Positions 48,168 through 57,497 are shown, counted from the stretch's first letter. The stretch: 64,000 nucleotides of DNA from SPDF01 sp963812085 (GCA_963812085.1 CAWETL010000003.1:620001-684000); one strand, 5' to 3'. Translations and numbers: made by a program. The notes: generated by a model not told the origin, from the letters alone.

Positions 48168-50227
48168 GGACAATGACTCCGCTGCGTGTCACGGGACTCC
48201 TCCTGCTGCTCGGCGCGGCGGCGGCCGCGCGCCCCGCGGCGCTCGCGGCCCAGGACGCCGCGGTCGTCGAGGCCGTGGCGCCGATGCTGGCGGCGGAGGA
48301 CTCCCGCAGCTGGGCGCCGGATGCCTTCAACAGCGGCGTGCGATCGCCCGAGCCGCTGGTGCGCCGGATCGCGGCGACCTCCCTCGGTCGCGTGGCGGAC
48401 GTGCGTGGCACCGCCCTCCTGATTCCCCTGCTGCAGGACCCCGATTCGACGGTGCAGGCCGCGGCCGCGTTCGCCATGGGCCTGGTGCGCGACACCGCCG
48501 CCGTCCCGGCGCTTGTGGCCCGACTCGCGGCGATGCCGGCGCCTTCCCTCGCCACGGCGCGGGAGATCATCACCGCGCTCGCCAAGATCGGCGGCCCCGC
48601 CGCCGTGGAAACGATCGACGCGGTGCTCGGCAACTCCGCCAGCCTCTCGATCACCGAGAATCGCGACATCCTGGTCCAGCAGGCGGCGCTGGAGTCGTGG
48701 CGGCTCGGCGACGCAGCCCCCACGCATCAGCTGCTGGCGCTCGCGCACGACGACAACGGCGAATTGCGGTGGCGGGTGATCTTCGCCCTCGCCCAGCTCG
48801 GGAGCCCCGACGCGAGCGCGGCGCTCCTCGACGCCCTGCGCGACGACCAGCCGCTGGCGCGCGCCTTCGCCGCGAAGGGACTCACCGCGCGGTACGCGGC
48901 GGCCGCGCGGCTCGACCCCGACGTGGTGGTGCAGGTGCTCCTGCGGGGCACGACGGACGAGCAGGCGGGCGTGCGGATCAACGCCTTGCGGAGCCTCGCC
49001 ACCTTCGGCCGGCCCGACGTGAGCGACCGGATCGCCGGGCTGCTCGCGGACCCGGCGTTCAACGCGCAGGTGGCCGCGGCCAACGCGATGGGCGCTTCGG
49101 GCGGCCCGGTCGCGGCGGCGCAACTCTCCCGGATCGTCCGCGAAGGGAAGGGGACCTTCGCGCTGCAGCGTGAGGCGCTCCTCGGACTTTCGCGGGCCAG
49201 CCCGGACTCGTTCCGCGCCGTGTCCGCCGCGTGGAGCACCAGCCCCCGATGGCCCGATCGCGCCGCCGCCGCCGAGGGGTGGAGCAGGGTGGCGCCGGGG
49301 TCCTCCAGCGACCATCCCGATTTCCTCCACGACGCGGACGGGCGGGTGGCCACGGCGGCGCTCCAGGGCTGGCTCAACGCGGTGCCGGGACCGAACCCGG
49401 CGCTGCTGAGCGCGGCGCGCGGACTCCTGGGGAGCGGTGACTTCGGGGTCCGGTCGCTCGCCGCCGAGGCGATCGCACGCGCCCCCGAGGCCTCCGACCT
49501 GGCGCCGCTCGCCGCCGCTTTCCGGCGGGCCGCCACCGATTCGGTACCGGACGCCGCCCTCGCCGCGCTCGAGGCGCTCCGCGTTCTGGCCGACAAGTCC
49601 GACGAATCAGCCGCGGCCGTCGCCGCCGAGTTCCTGACCGCCACGACCCGCCCGACCGACTACGTGGTCCGCGCCTGGGCGGAGACGGCCTGGCCCGCCG
49701 CGTCGCATCGCTGGGGACCGGCGTTCCCGATCACCACGGGCCATTCGCTCGAGGACTACCGGGAGCTGGCCCGCCGATATGTGGTCGTGCCGGAAGCGCC
49801 CACGGCCCATCCCCACATCTTCATCGAGACCGACCAGCGCGGCGTGGTCGAGGTGGAATTGCTCGGCCCCGACGCACCGCTGACCGTGCAGAACTTCCTG
49901 ACGCTGCTGGACCGTCGGTATTTCGACCGGGACCGCTGGCACCGGGTGCTTCCCAATTACGTGGTCCAGGATGGGGACCCGCGTGGCGACGGTTGGGGCG
50001 GGCCCGGCTACTCGATCCGGGACGAGATCAACACGACGCGATACGACGGCTACGTGCTCGGCATGGCCAGCTCCGGACCGGAGACCGGATCGAGCCAGTT
50101 CTTCATCACGCTGGGGCCGCAGCCCCAGCTCGACGGGCGGTACACCGTCTTCGGGAAGGTGGTGGGCTCGCCGGCCACGCTCCTCCGGATCACGCAGGGC
50201 GACCAGATCCGTGTGATCCGCCGCTGA
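48164..50227 (+). CDS. Exported HEAT-repeat protein fused to a cyclophilin-type peptidyl-prolyl isomerase
   Basis: The 687-residue product has a signal peptide (about residues 4-29, ending AAQ). About 500 residues of helical HEAT-like repeats follow, for example the repeated pattern of two helices and DP-x-x-VQAAAAFAMG. The C-terminal domain from about residue 550 is a cyclophilin: VVEVELLGPDAPLTVQNFLTL, FDRDRWHRVLPNYVVQDGDP, SGPETGSSQFFITLGPQPQLDG and YTVFGKVVG. The active-site Arg-x-x-Pro and Gln-Phe-Phe are in place. A fusion of a scaffold to a foldase would suit periplasmic assembly of outer-membrane proteins. An alternative start is the ATG at 48173. Confidence 0.85.
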   Translation: MRTMTPLRVTGLLLLLGAAAAARPAALAAQDAAVVEAVAPMLAAEDSRSWAPDAFNSGVRSPEPLVRRIAATSLGRVADVRGTALLIPLLQDPDSTVQAAAAFAMGLVRDTAAVPALVARLAAMPAPSLATAREIITALAKIGGPAAVETIDAVLGNSASLSITENRDILVQQAALESWRLGDAAPTHQLLALAHDDNGELRWRVIFALAQLGSPDASAALLDALRDDQPLARAFAAKGLTARYAAAARLDPDVVVQVLLRGTTDEQAGVRINALRSLATFGRPDVSDRIAGLLADPAFNAQVAAANAMGASGGPVAAAQLSRIVREGKGTFALQREALLGLSRASPDSFRAVSAAWSTSPRWPDRAAAAEGWSRVAPGSSSDHPDFLHDADGRVATAALQGWLNAVPGPNPALLSAARGLLGSGDFGVRSLAAEAIARAPEASDLAPLAAAFRRAATDSVPDAALAALEALRVLADKSDESAAAVAAEFLTATTRPTDYVVRAWAETAWPAASHRWGPAFPITTGHSLEDYRELARRYVVVPEAPTAHPHIFIETDQRGVVEVELLGPDAPLTVQNFLTLLDRRYFDRDRWHRVLPNYVVQDGDPRGDGWGGPGYSIRDEINTTRYDGYVLGMASSGPETGSSQFFITLGPQPQLDGRYTVFGKVVGSPATLLRITQGDQIRVIRR

Positions 50228-50257
50228 ACTCCTTGAGCTGACTGGCGATAAACTACG

Positions 50258-50965
50258 ATGCCGCAACGCTTTCGGCTTGACCGCTTCGTGTGGATTCCGT
50301 ATCTTGCCCTGTCGCTCGGGGCCTGCGCGAAGCCGGCACCGGCGCCCGAACCAAGCGGGTGGGCACCCCTCAGCCCCGCCGAAGCCGGCGTGTGGGCGGC
50401 CCGGACGGCGCCGGCGGGTCACCGGCTGATGCGGTTCCGGTGGCTCTTCAACGATGGGCAGGCCTCGGTGGGCGGTCAGGGAAGCGCCCGCTTTGCGGGC
50501 CCCGATTCGCTGCGATTCGACATTGCGGGGCCGTTCGGTATCGGGAATGCCGCAGCCGCGGTCGCGGGTGACCGGGCGCTCTGGGTGGAGCCGCCGGACA
50601 TCATCGCCCGGCTGATCCCGAGCTACCCGCTGATGTGGGCCATGTTCGGCGTGATGCGTCCCCCGCCGCCCGGCGCATCGGTGCGCGGCTTCCGGGACGA
50701 CGCCGCCACCGCGTTTCGGTCGGTCACCGGAACGGACTCGCTGCAATACCGGCTGTCGGTCGAGCCGGGCCACTCGCTGCGGGCGGAGTGGCGACGCGCG
50801 GGCGTTGTGATGGGGGTGGTGGACGCCCGCCTGAATCCCGACGGATCGCCGGTCTCCGCCCGGCTGACCGTCCCTTCGGTTCCCGCAAGACTGGATATCA
50901 CGATTGTCGCTGATTCCGCGGTGTTCGCGTTCCCCGCTTCGGTCTGGGCTCCGGCCGCTCCTTAG
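50258..50965 (+). CDS. Putative outer-membrane lipoprotein, LolB-like
   Basis: The 235-residue protein has a signal sequence with lipobox SLGAC (Cys about residue 23). The mature domain has an antiparallel beta pattern, including LMRFRWLFNDGQASVGGQGSARF and LRFDIAGPFGIGNAAAAVAGD. This is reminiscent of the LolA/LolB or DUF4292 half-barrel that carries lipoproteins or LPS-type lipids. No close match to a named family is claimed. It precedes an LptE-like gene and overlaps it, in line with an outer-membrane biogenesis role. Confidence 0.62.
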   Translation: MPQRFRLDRFVWIPYLALSLGACAKPAPAPEPSGWAPLSPAEAGVWAARTAPAGHRLMRFRWLFNDGQASVGGQGSARFAGPDSLRFDIAGPFGIGNAAAAVAGDRALWVEPPDIIARLIPSYPLMWAMFGVMRPPPPGASVRGFRDDAATAFRSVTGTDSLQYRLSVEPGHSLRAEWRRAGVVMGVVDARLNPDGSPVSARLTVPSVPARLDITIVADSAVFAFPASVWAPAAP

Positions 50966-51432
50966 CCTACTGCTGCTGGCGGGCTGCTGGTACGGCTTTG
51001 CGGGCGGCGGACTGCCCGCCGACATCAAGACCGCCGCCGTGCTGCCGTTCGACAACCTGACGACCGAGCCGGCGCTCACCCAGCAGGTCAACACGGCGGT
51101 CCGCACCGCGATGCAGGACCGCCTCGGCCTGCGCTCCGGCGGGGGAGGCCACGGCCGACGCGCTGGTTCGCGGCTCGATCACGCGCTACGACCCGGACCA
51201 GCCGGTGGCGTACACCGGCAGCGGGAACAACAACGTCAACGTCACCCAGCGCGCGCTCCAGATCACGCTCAACATCGAGATCCTGGACCAGAAGGCGGGG
51301 AAGACGCTCTGGAAGCGGAGCGGCCTCATCGTGGAGGCCAATTACGACCCGGGCCAGGAGACCGACGGCCGCGCGCGCGCCCTGGAGAAGCTCATCACCG
51401 ACATCGTCGAGGGGGCGCAATCCCAATGGTGA
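50904..51432 (+). pseudogene. lptE: LptE-like LPS-assembly lipoprotein, frame broken by a one-base insertion
   Basis: Joined over an extra G near 51138, the product is about 175 residues. It is a lipoprotein with lipobox LLLAGCWYGF and the LptE-family opening PADIKTAAVLPFDNLTTEP. Then comes ADALVRGSITRYDPDQPVAY in the second frame, and NVTQRALQITLNIEILDQ followed by a final helix (LEKLITDIVEGAQ). LptE plugs LptD at the outer membrane to place LPS. The start may be a TTG at 50904 inside the upstream gene. The indel is probably an error, since the rest is intact; both halves are well kept. Confidence 0.75.
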
Positions 51433-51794
51433 CCCCGGTGTCAGACCGCCGCGGCTCGAGCACGACCGGCTGCCTCTTTACGGTGATGCTCTTTTGCGTG
51501 GCCCTGTATTACGGCGTGCACATCGGCGACGTCTACCTGCGGTACTATCAGTTCCAGGAGGAGATGCGCTCCGAGGCGCGGCTCGCGCCGAGCCTGACCG
51601 ACGGCGTGATCCGGCGCCGCCTGCTCCTCAAGGTCGACCAGCTCGACCTGCCGGCCGAGGCGCAGAAGATCCAGATCAAGCGCACCGCGCGGCCCCCGCA
51701 GATCACGATCGAGGCCGAGTACACCGAGGAGGTGCATCTGCCCCTCTTCAACCACGCCTTCCGCCTCCACCCGCACGCCGTCGAGGGACTGTAG
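51426..51794 (+). CDS. Small single-pass envelope protein, DUF4845-like
   Basis: The 122-residue protein has an N-terminal membrane helix (about residues 13-33) and a periplasmic part. The beta-strand ending is QITIEAEYTEEVHLPLFNHAFRLH, which resembles DUF4845-type proteins in bacteria with LPS. It overlaps lptE by 7 bases and ends directly before the antiporter. Function is unknown. Confidence 0.6.
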   Translation: MVTPVSDRRGSSTTGCLFTVMLFCVALYYGVHIGDVYLRYYQFQEEMRSEARLAPSLTDGVIRRRLLLKVDQLDLPAEAQKIQIKRTARPPQITIEAEYTEEVHLPLFNHAFRLHPHAVEGL

Positions 51795-53042
51795 ATGATG
51801 CTGGCGGCGGAGGCCGGCGGCCATGAGGTGGCGACCGTCCTCCTCGTCCTCTCGGGGATGCTGCTCGCCGCAAAGCTCCTCGGCGAGCTGGCGGAGCGGG
51901 TGGGGCAGCCGGCGGTGTTGGGCGAGCTCCTCGCGGGTGTCCTCCTCGGCTCCAGCGCGCTCGGGCTGATCCCGGCCACCGGGCCGGTGGCCGACATCGT
52001 GGCCATCCTCGCCGAGCTCGGCGTCCTGATCCTCCTCTTCGAAATCGGGCTGGAGACCGACCTCCGCGAAATGCGGAAGGTCGGCAGTTCCGCGGCCACG
52101 GTGGCCGCCGTCGGCGTCGTGCTGCCGTTTCTCGCGGGATACCTCTACTGGTCCCACGTGCCCCATGGGCTGGGGACCCCCGACACGCTCCACGTCGCGG
52201 CGATCTTCATCGGCGCGGCGCTCTGCGCCACCTCGGTGGGCATCACGGCGCGCGTCCTGTCCGATCTGGGCCGGCTCGGTTCGGTCGAGGGACGGATCAT
52301 CATCGGGGCCGCCGTCCTGGACGACGTGCTCGGCCTCGTCATCCTCACGGTCGTGTCCGGCATCGCCGCGGGCGGGGCGTTCTCCCCGCTCCTCGCGGCC
52401 AAGATCCTGGCAGTCGCGATCGGGTTCCTGGTGGTGGCCATCGCCATCGGCGGCTGGGTGGCGCCGAGGATGTTCCGTTCGGTGGCGCGGATGAAGGTCC
52501 AGGATGCGGTGCCGGTTGTCGCGCTGGCCATCTGCTTTGCCCTCGCGGCGCTTGCCGACCTCGCCGGATCGGCGCTGATCATGGGCGCCTTCGCCGCGGG
52601 CGTGATCCTGGCGCGCACCGAGCAATTTCACGCCATCGTCGAGCGGGTCCGCCCAGTGGGTGCGCTGCTGACACCGATCTTCTTCGTGAGCGTCGGGAGC
52701 GCGCTGGACATTCACCTGCTCGACCCGACGCGACCAGGCGGAGCCAGCCTCCTGCTGGTGGCGCTCGGGCTCACGGTGCTGGCCATCCTCGGCAAGGTGG
52801 CGGCAGGATTCGCGGTGCCGTGGGCCCGGTTCCGGCGGCTGGCCGTGGGCGTCGGGATGGTGCCGCGTGGCGAGGTGGGGCTCATCTTTGCGGACATCGG
52901 CCGGCGCTCCGGGCTCCTGACGGACGACGCCTTCAGCGTGGTGCTTCTGATGGTGATGGGCACCACCTTCGTGGCCCCGCCGCTGCTCAAGCTGCTCTTC
53001 CGCGACGAGGCGCCGGTTCCCGTGGACGCGACCGCCCCATGA
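51795..53042 (+). CDS. Cation:proton antiporter, CPA2 family
   Basis: The 415-residue protein has about 12 hydrophobic segments and the KefB/NapA-type core: GQPAVLGELLAGVLLGSSALG, then ELGVLILLFEIGLETDL, and ATSVGITARVLSDLG with the paired helices. AAVLDDVLGLVIL holds the conserved Asp-Asp of electrogenic members. No C-terminal RCK/TrkA domain is attached, so it is a short antiporter. It likely exchanges Na+ or K+ for protons. It starts with ATG directly after the previous stop and overlaps the heptose gene by 4 bases. Confidence 0.9.
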   Translation: MMLAAEAGGHEVATVLLVLSGMLLAAKLLGELAERVGQPAVLGELLAGVLLGSSALGLIPATGPVADIVAILAELGVLILLFEIGLETDLREMRKVGSSAATVAAVGVVLPFLAGYLYWSHVPHGLGTPDTLHVAAIFIGAALCATSVGITARVLSDLGRLGSVEGRIIIGAAVLDDVLGLVILTVVSGIAAGGAFSPLLAAKILAVAIGFLVVAIAIGGWVAPRMFRSVARMKVQDAVPVVALAICFALAALADLAGSALIMGAFAAGVILARTEQFHAIVERVRPVGALLTPIFFVSVGSALDIHLLDPTRPGGASLLLVALGLTVLAILGKVAAGFAVPWARFRRLAVGVGMVPRGEVGLIFADIGRRSGLLTDDAFSVVLLMVMGTTFVAPPLLKLLFRDEAPVPVDATAP

Positions 53043-53515
53043 ACACCTCCCTGAAGGTCCGTGACCGGCCGGCGGCCCTCGCCTGGCGCCGCGCGCAGCG
53101 CGGCCGGGTCGTCTTCACCAACGGCGTGTTCGACCTCCTGCACCCCGGCCACCTGGCCCTCCTCGAGGCGGCGCGCGCCGAGGGCGCCGCGCTCATCGTC
53201 GGCGTCAACAGCGACGCCTCGGTGCGCCGCCTGGGAAAGGGCACGGACCGGCCGCTCGTGCCGGAAGAGGCGCGGGCGCGCCTGCTGGCGGGGTTCACCG
53301 CCGTGGACTGCGTGACCCTCTTCGACGAGGACACCCCGCTCGGGCTCATCGAGCTGCTGGAACCGGATGTCCTGGTCAAGGGCGCCGACTACACCCGCGA
53401 CCGCATCGTGGGCGCCGACCTCGTGGAGGCGCGCGGCGGGCGCGTCGTCCGGGTCGAGCTCGTGCCCGATCACTCGACCACCCGCCTCGTGGAGCGCCTG
53501 CGTGCCTCGTCCTGA
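53039..53515 (+). CDS. D-glycero-beta-D-manno-heptose 1-phosphate adenylyltransferase
   Basis: The 158-residue protein corresponds to the C-terminal half of HldE (RfaE domain II). It makes ADP-heptose for LPS inner core. It has the cytidylyltransferase-type motifs VVFTNGVFDLLHPGHLALLE (HxGH) and VNSDASVRRLGKG, and FDEDTPLGLIELLEPDVLVKGADY. The kinase half is not present in the window. The gene overlaps the antiporter by 4 bases and rph by 14 bases. Confidence 0.9.
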   Translation: MNTSLKVRDRPAALAWRRAQRGRVVFTNGVFDLLHPGHLALLEAARAEGAALIVGVNSDASVRRLGKGTDRPLVPEEARARLLAGFTAVDCVTLFDEDTPLGLIELLEPDVLVKGADYTRDRIVGADLVEARGGRVVRVELVPDHSTTRLVERLRASS

Positions 53516-54212
53516 CGGCCGGAAGAACGACGAACTGCGTCCCCTCGTCCTCGAGCGCGGCGCCAATCCCTATGCGGAAGGCTCCTGCCTGGTGCGGGCC
53601 GGCGGCACCCTGGTCCACTGCACGGCGAGCGTCGAGCCGGGCGTGCCGTCGTGGCGCCGGGGCACGGGGCAGGGGTGGGTCACCGCCGAGTACGCCATGC
53701 TGCCGCGTGCGACGAGCGAGCGGACGTCGCGGGAGCGGAACGGCCCCGGCGGGCGCACCCAGGAGATCCAGCGGCTCGTCGGCCGGTCGCTCCGCGCGGC
53801 GATGGGCACCATGGCCTTCGGGGAGTACACCATCCGCATCGACTGCGACGTCCTCCAGGCCGACGGCGGCACCCGGACGGCGAGCATCACCGGCGCCTGC
53901 GTCGCGCTGGCCGACGCCACCGCCTGGCTCGCGGCCCGCACCGGCATCCCCGATCCGTTCGGCTGCCTGGTGGCGGCGGTCTCCGTCGGCGTGGTCGAGG
54001 GCGAGGTGCGGCTCGACCTGGCGTACCTGGAGGACAAGGACGCCGGGGTGGACGCCAACTTCGTGATGCTGGAGCCGGACCGGTTCGTGGAAGTGCAGGG
54101 CACCGGCGAGGCCGGCACCTTCAGCCGGGCGGAGCTCGACAGCCTCCTGGCCCACGGCGAGCGCGGCATCGCCCAGCTCTTCGCGCTGCAGCGCAAGGCC
54201 CTCGGCCGATGA
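53502..54212 (+). CDS. rph: Ribonuclease PH
   Basis: RNase PH is a phosphate-dependent 3'-5' exoribonuclease that trims tRNA 3' ends. The 236-residue protein has GRKNDELRPLVLERG, VEPGVPSWRRGTGQGWVTAEYAMLPRAT, GRTQEIQRLVGRSLRAAM and IDCDVLQADGGTRTASITG, all standard. The start is GTG within the end of the heptose gene. The stop overlaps the next gene by 4 bases (ATGA). rph-rdgB is a widely kept pair. Confidence 0.97.
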   Translation: MPRPDGRKNDELRPLVLERGANPYAEGSCLVRAGGTLVHCTASVEPGVPSWRRGTGQGWVTAEYAMLPRATSERTSRERNGPGGRTQEIQRLVGRSLRAAMGTMAFGEYTIRIDCDVLQADGGTRTASITGACVALADATAWLAARTGIPDPFGCLVAAVSVGVVEGEVRLDLAYLEDKDAGVDANFVMLEPDRFVEVQGTGEAGTFSRAELDSLLAHGERGIAQLFALQRKALGR

Positions 54213-54844
54213 AGCTGCTGGCGGCCACCCGGAGCGCCGGCAAGCAGCGGGAGGTGAAGCGCCTCCTGGCCGGGAGCGGACTCGACGTGGTCTTCCCGGA
54301 GGACGTCAACCTCTTCGAGGAGCCGGCGGAGGATCTGCTGGAGACGGCCGACAGCTTTCGGGCCAACGCCCGCGCCAAGGCCGAGTACTTCGCCCGGCGG
54401 TCCGGGCTCCCGACGGTGGCGGACGACTCGGGGCTCGAGGTGTTCTACCTCGGCGGGGCACCCGGGACCCGCTCCAAGCGATGGGCCGGCGCGTCGGGCA
54501 GTGAACCGGAGGTGTCCGCCGCGAACAACGCGGAACTGCTGCGGCGGCTGGCGGGCGCGCCCGAGGCCAAGCGAGGAGCGCGCTATCGGTGCGCGGTGGC
54601 CCTGGTGCGGAAGGTGGGCGCTCTGCCCGAGGTGTTCGAGGGGGAGTGCGCCGGCAGGATTCTCGAGGCGCCGGCCGGCAGCGCCGGGTTCGGATACGAC
54701 CCGCTGTTCTTCTCGCCCGAACTGGGCAAGAGCTTCGGGGAAGCGGGCGCCGACGAGAAGGACGCGGTGAGCCACCGGGGGCGGGCGTTCGCCGCGCTGG
54801 CGGCGGCGCTCGGCGCTACGCCGCCGTCGCCCGCCAGCGGTTGA
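54209..54844 (+). CDS. rdgB: dITP/XTP pyrophosphatase (RdgB/HAM1)
   Basis: This house-cleaning enzyme removes dITP, ITP and XTP. The 211-residue protein has LLAATRSAGKQREVKRLL, ETADSFRANARAKAEYF, VADDSGLEVFYLGGAPGTRS and GFGYDPLFFSPELGKSFGE. It overlaps rph by 4 bases. Its last 29 bases overlap the tail of a convergent gene on the other strand. Confidence 0.95.
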   Translation: MKLLAATRSAGKQREVKRLLAGSGLDVVFPEDVNLFEEPAEDLLETADSFRANARAKAEYFARRSGLPTVADDSGLEVFYLGGAPGTRSKRWAGASGSEPEVSAANNAELLRRLAGAPEAKRGARYRCAVALVRKVGALPEVFEGECAGRILEAPAGSAGFGYDPLFFSPELGKSFGEAGADEKDAVSHRGRAFAALAAALGATPPSPASG

Positions 54845-55973
54845 CCAGCAGGAACCCACCCGCGATCAGCGCCGCCACGACCAGCAACGCCGCCAGGGTC
54901 ATTTCGAGCGCCAGGCGCCACAGCATGGAGCTCGACCGGTCAATCGAACGCTGGACGAGGCTGTCCGCCGAGAGGAACGCGGCCGTCCGTTCCTGGCCCA
55001 CCTGCGCCATCAGGGCGGCCCGCTCCGCCGTGAGGGCGGCCTGCAGCGCCTCCCGCTGGACCGCGAGGTCCTGGAACCCCAGCACCCGCTGGCGGTCGAT
55101 GTCGCGCATCATGGCGATCCGTTCGACGTCAATGTCCCGCATCAACGCCGCTCGCTGCAGGTCGATGAGCGTCGGGAGACTGTCCGCGAGCGTCCCCACC
55201 GATCGAAGTGTCGCGGTGCCGGTGCCGAAGAGCGAATCGACCCGGGGCGAGCGCATCGCCTCTCCCGCCGTGAGTTCGGCATTCCAGCGCGCCTCCAGGA
55301 TCATCGTCTCGTTCAGGTAGCTCAGCCGGTAGCTGATGTTCACCAGCGTGCGATCCACGTTCCCGACCGTAGCCATGAAGGAGTTGTCGCTGAGGCCGAG
55401 TGCCTGCCAGTCCGATTCGAGGATGGAGGCCCGCCGGAGCGCAGGCCCCTGCATCGGACGACCGGCCGCCCACCTCCGCAGGTTCGCCTCGGCACTGTCC
55501 GGCATCCGGCCGCTGGTCAGGCTGCCCGCGACCAGCTTCATGGCCTGCCGTTCCGCGGTGGCCGCGCCGGCGACCGCGATCGGTTGCTCGGACCCGAACG
55601 ACGCCCGCCCGGAACCGGTGGTGAGGTAATCGGACAGCTGGATCGTGAATGCGAGCAGGTCCACGGCGGCGACGTGCGGATCGTTTCGGAGGGCCGCTTC
55701 CTGGATGAGCGGAATGGCCGAGATCTTCAAGAGGAGCGCATTCCGTCGAACCGCAGGGTCGGCCGACGCCAGCTGGATGCTGTCGGCCGCCTGCTCGATG
55801 ATCGTCGAAAGGTTGCGCCCCATCTCGAAGGCCTGCAGCTGCAGCTGGCTGGCCGAGACGGCGACCTGGGGTGACGCCGCCATGCTGGCCGATTGCGTCG
55901 GGACCCTGGCGCACGAGCCGATGGCGGTGGCCGTGATGGCGACGAGGGTGAGGCGGATGGTCTCGCGGAGCAT
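54816..55973 (-). CDS. Exported protein with coiled coil and C-terminal membrane helix, function unknown
   Basis: The 385-residue product has an N-terminal signal sequence with Cys near residue 21 (IGSCARVP), possibly a lipoprotein. The helical body is about 330 residues long. The last third has a degenerate coiled-coil stretch with repeated charged pairs (RAALMRDIDVERIAMMRDID, then REALQAALTAERAALMAQVG). A C-terminal membrane helix (about residues 357-378) is followed by a basic end. I do not recognise it. The 3' end overlaps rdgB convergently. It could span or stiffen the periplasm. Confidence 0.62.
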   Translation of the reverse strand: MLRETIRLTLVAITATAIGSCARVPTQSASMAASPQVAVSASQLQLQAFEMGRNLSTIIEQAADSIQLASADPAVRRNALLLKISAIPLIQEAALRNDPHVAAVDLLAFTIQLSDYLTTGSGRASFGSEQPIAVAGAATAERQAMKLVAGSLTSGRMPDSAEANLRRWAAGRPMQGPALRRASILESDWQALGLSDNSFMATVGNVDRTLVNISYRLSYLNETMILEARWNAELTAGEAMRSPRVDSLFGTGTATLRSVGTLADSLPTLIDLQRAALMRDIDVERIAMMRDIDRQRVLGFQDLAVQREALQAALTAERAALMAQVGQERTAAFLSADSLVQRSIDRSSSMLWRLALEMTLAALLVVAALIAGGFLLVNRWRATAA

Positions 55974-56078
55974 GCGGAGATGTTACCCCTCATCGTGCGC
56001 AGTGCAAGCTGGACCGGCCTCCGCTGGCGTTGACCCCCTTGGCGGCGTAGGTTAGTCGCTTCCCCGACCAACGAGCCG

Positions 56079-57497
56079 ATGGCCGATACCCTGGACCGAC
56101 TCTCCGCCGCCCTGGCGGGCCGCTATCGGCTGGAGCGCGAGCTCGGCCAGGGCGGGATGGCCACGGTGTACCTCGCCGAGGACCTGAAGCACCACCGCCG
56201 GGTGGCGGTCAAGGTCCTCCGCCCCGAGCTGGCCGCCACGCTCGGCCCCGAGCGGTTCGCCAAGGAAATCGAAGTCGCCGCCCGCCTGCAGCATCCCCAC
56301 ATCCTCGGTGTCTTCGACTCCGGCGACGCCGAGGGGTTCTTCTATTACGTGATGCCGTACGTGGAGGGGGAGACCCTCCGCGAGCGCCTGACGCGGGGCG
56401 GCGAGCTGCCGGTGCCCGAGGCGGTCCGGCTGCTTGGAGAGATTGCCGAGGCATTGGCCGTGGCGCACAAGGCCGGCGTGGTCCATCGGGACATCAAGCC
56501 GGAAAACATCCTCCTCTCCGGCCGCCACGCGCTGGTCATGGACTTCGGCGTGGCCAAGGCGGTCACCGAGGCCTCGGGCCGGCAGCAGCTCACCACCGCC
56601 GGCGTCGCCCTCGGCACCCCCGCCTACATGGCGCCGGAACAGGCCTCCGCCGACCCCCAGATGGACGGCCGGGTGGACATCTATGCCCTGGGTATCCTGG
56701 GCTACGAGATGCTCACCGGCCACACCCCCTTCCACGGCCTTAATCCGCAGCAGACCCTCGCGGCGCACGTGACCCAGACGCCGATTTCGGTGGGGCAGCA
56801 GCGCGCCGGCCTCTCGCAGGCGCTCGAGGCCGTGGTCATGAAGTGCCTGGCAAAGCGTCCTGCCGATCGCTTCCAGTCGGCGGACGAACTGGCGGCGCTG
56901 CTGGAGCCGCTGGGCACGCCGAGCGGCGGGATGACGCCGACGCACACCCAACCGCACGCCGCCGTGCCGAAGGTGGCCGCCTCGAAGCGCCCGGCCCGGC
57001 TGGTCTGGGTCGGCGTGGCGGTGGTGCTCCTGGTTGTGGGCGGGGGGGTGGGGTGGAAGCTGACCCATCCCGGCGGGGGGAGCGGCAAGATCCAGCGCAT
57101 CGGCGTCCTGCCGATCGAGGACATTTCCGGCAAGGACGCCGAGTTCGTGGTGGCGATGCACGACGCCCTCACCAACGCGCTGGCCCAGCAGGGCGTGGTG
57201 GGCGTGGCGCCGCGCTCGACCATGGTGCGCTACAAGGACAGCCCCAAGACGGTGAAGGAGATCGCGGCCGCCGAGGGGCTCGACGCCGTGGTGGAAACGA
57301 CCGTCTTCCGCGCGGGAGACGTCATGCGCATCAACGTGCAGTTCAGCGACCCCGTCACCACGCGGAGCCTCTGGGCCAGCACCTACAGCCCGAACGTGAA
57401 CGACGTGCTCAAGGCGCAGAGCGCCGTCGTCGAACAGATCAAGGCCGGCATCGACAGCGTGCTCGGCGGAAAGCAGACTCCAGGAGCGCAACCATGA
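56079..57497 (+). CDS. Membrane Ser/Thr protein kinase with C-terminal TolB-like domain
   Basis: The 472-residue protein has a Hanks-type kinase domain: P-loop GQGGMATVYLAED near residue 24, VAVKVLRPE with catalytic Lys near 45, HRDIKPENILL, DFGVAKAV and GTPAYMAPEQ. A short juxtamembrane region leads to a membrane helix at about residues 306-326. The outside region of about 145 residues (IGVLPIEDISGKDAEFVVAMHD onward) resembles the TolB-like/FlgO N-terminal domain common in Gemmatimonadota kinases. This suggests extracytoplasmic sensing linked to phosphorylation of cytosolic targets. The next gene, a beta-propeller lipoprotein, overlaps it by 4 bases. Confidence 0.92.
   Translation: MADTLDRLSAALAGRYRLERELGQGGMATVYLAEDLKHHRRVAVKVLRPELAATLGPERFAKEIEVAARLQHPHILGVFDSGDAEGFFYYVMPYVEGETLRERLTRGGELPVPEAVRLLGEIAEALAVAHKAGVVHRDIKPENILLSGRHALVMDFGVAKAVTEASGRQQLTTAGVALGTPAYMAPEQASADPQMDGRVDIYALGILGYEMLTGHTPFHGLNPQQTLAAHVTQTPISVGQQRAGLSQALEAVVMKCLAKRPADRFQSADELAALLEPLGTPSGGMTPTHTQPHAAVPKVAASKRPARLVWVGVAVVLLVVGGGVGWKLTHPGGGSGKIQRIGVLPIEDISGKDAEFVVAMHDALTNALAQQGVVGVAPRSTMVRYKDSPKTVKEIAAAEGLDAVVETTVFRAGDVMRINVQFSDPVTTRSLWASTYSPNVNDVLKAQSAVVEQIKAGIDSVLGGKQTPGAQP

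Noticed and set aside
56030..56058. Promoter TTGACC with TAGGTT upstream of the kinase
   Set aside because: The spacer is only 12 bases; shifting the -10 to get 16 or 17 bases leaves a poor match, so it is not listed as a feature.
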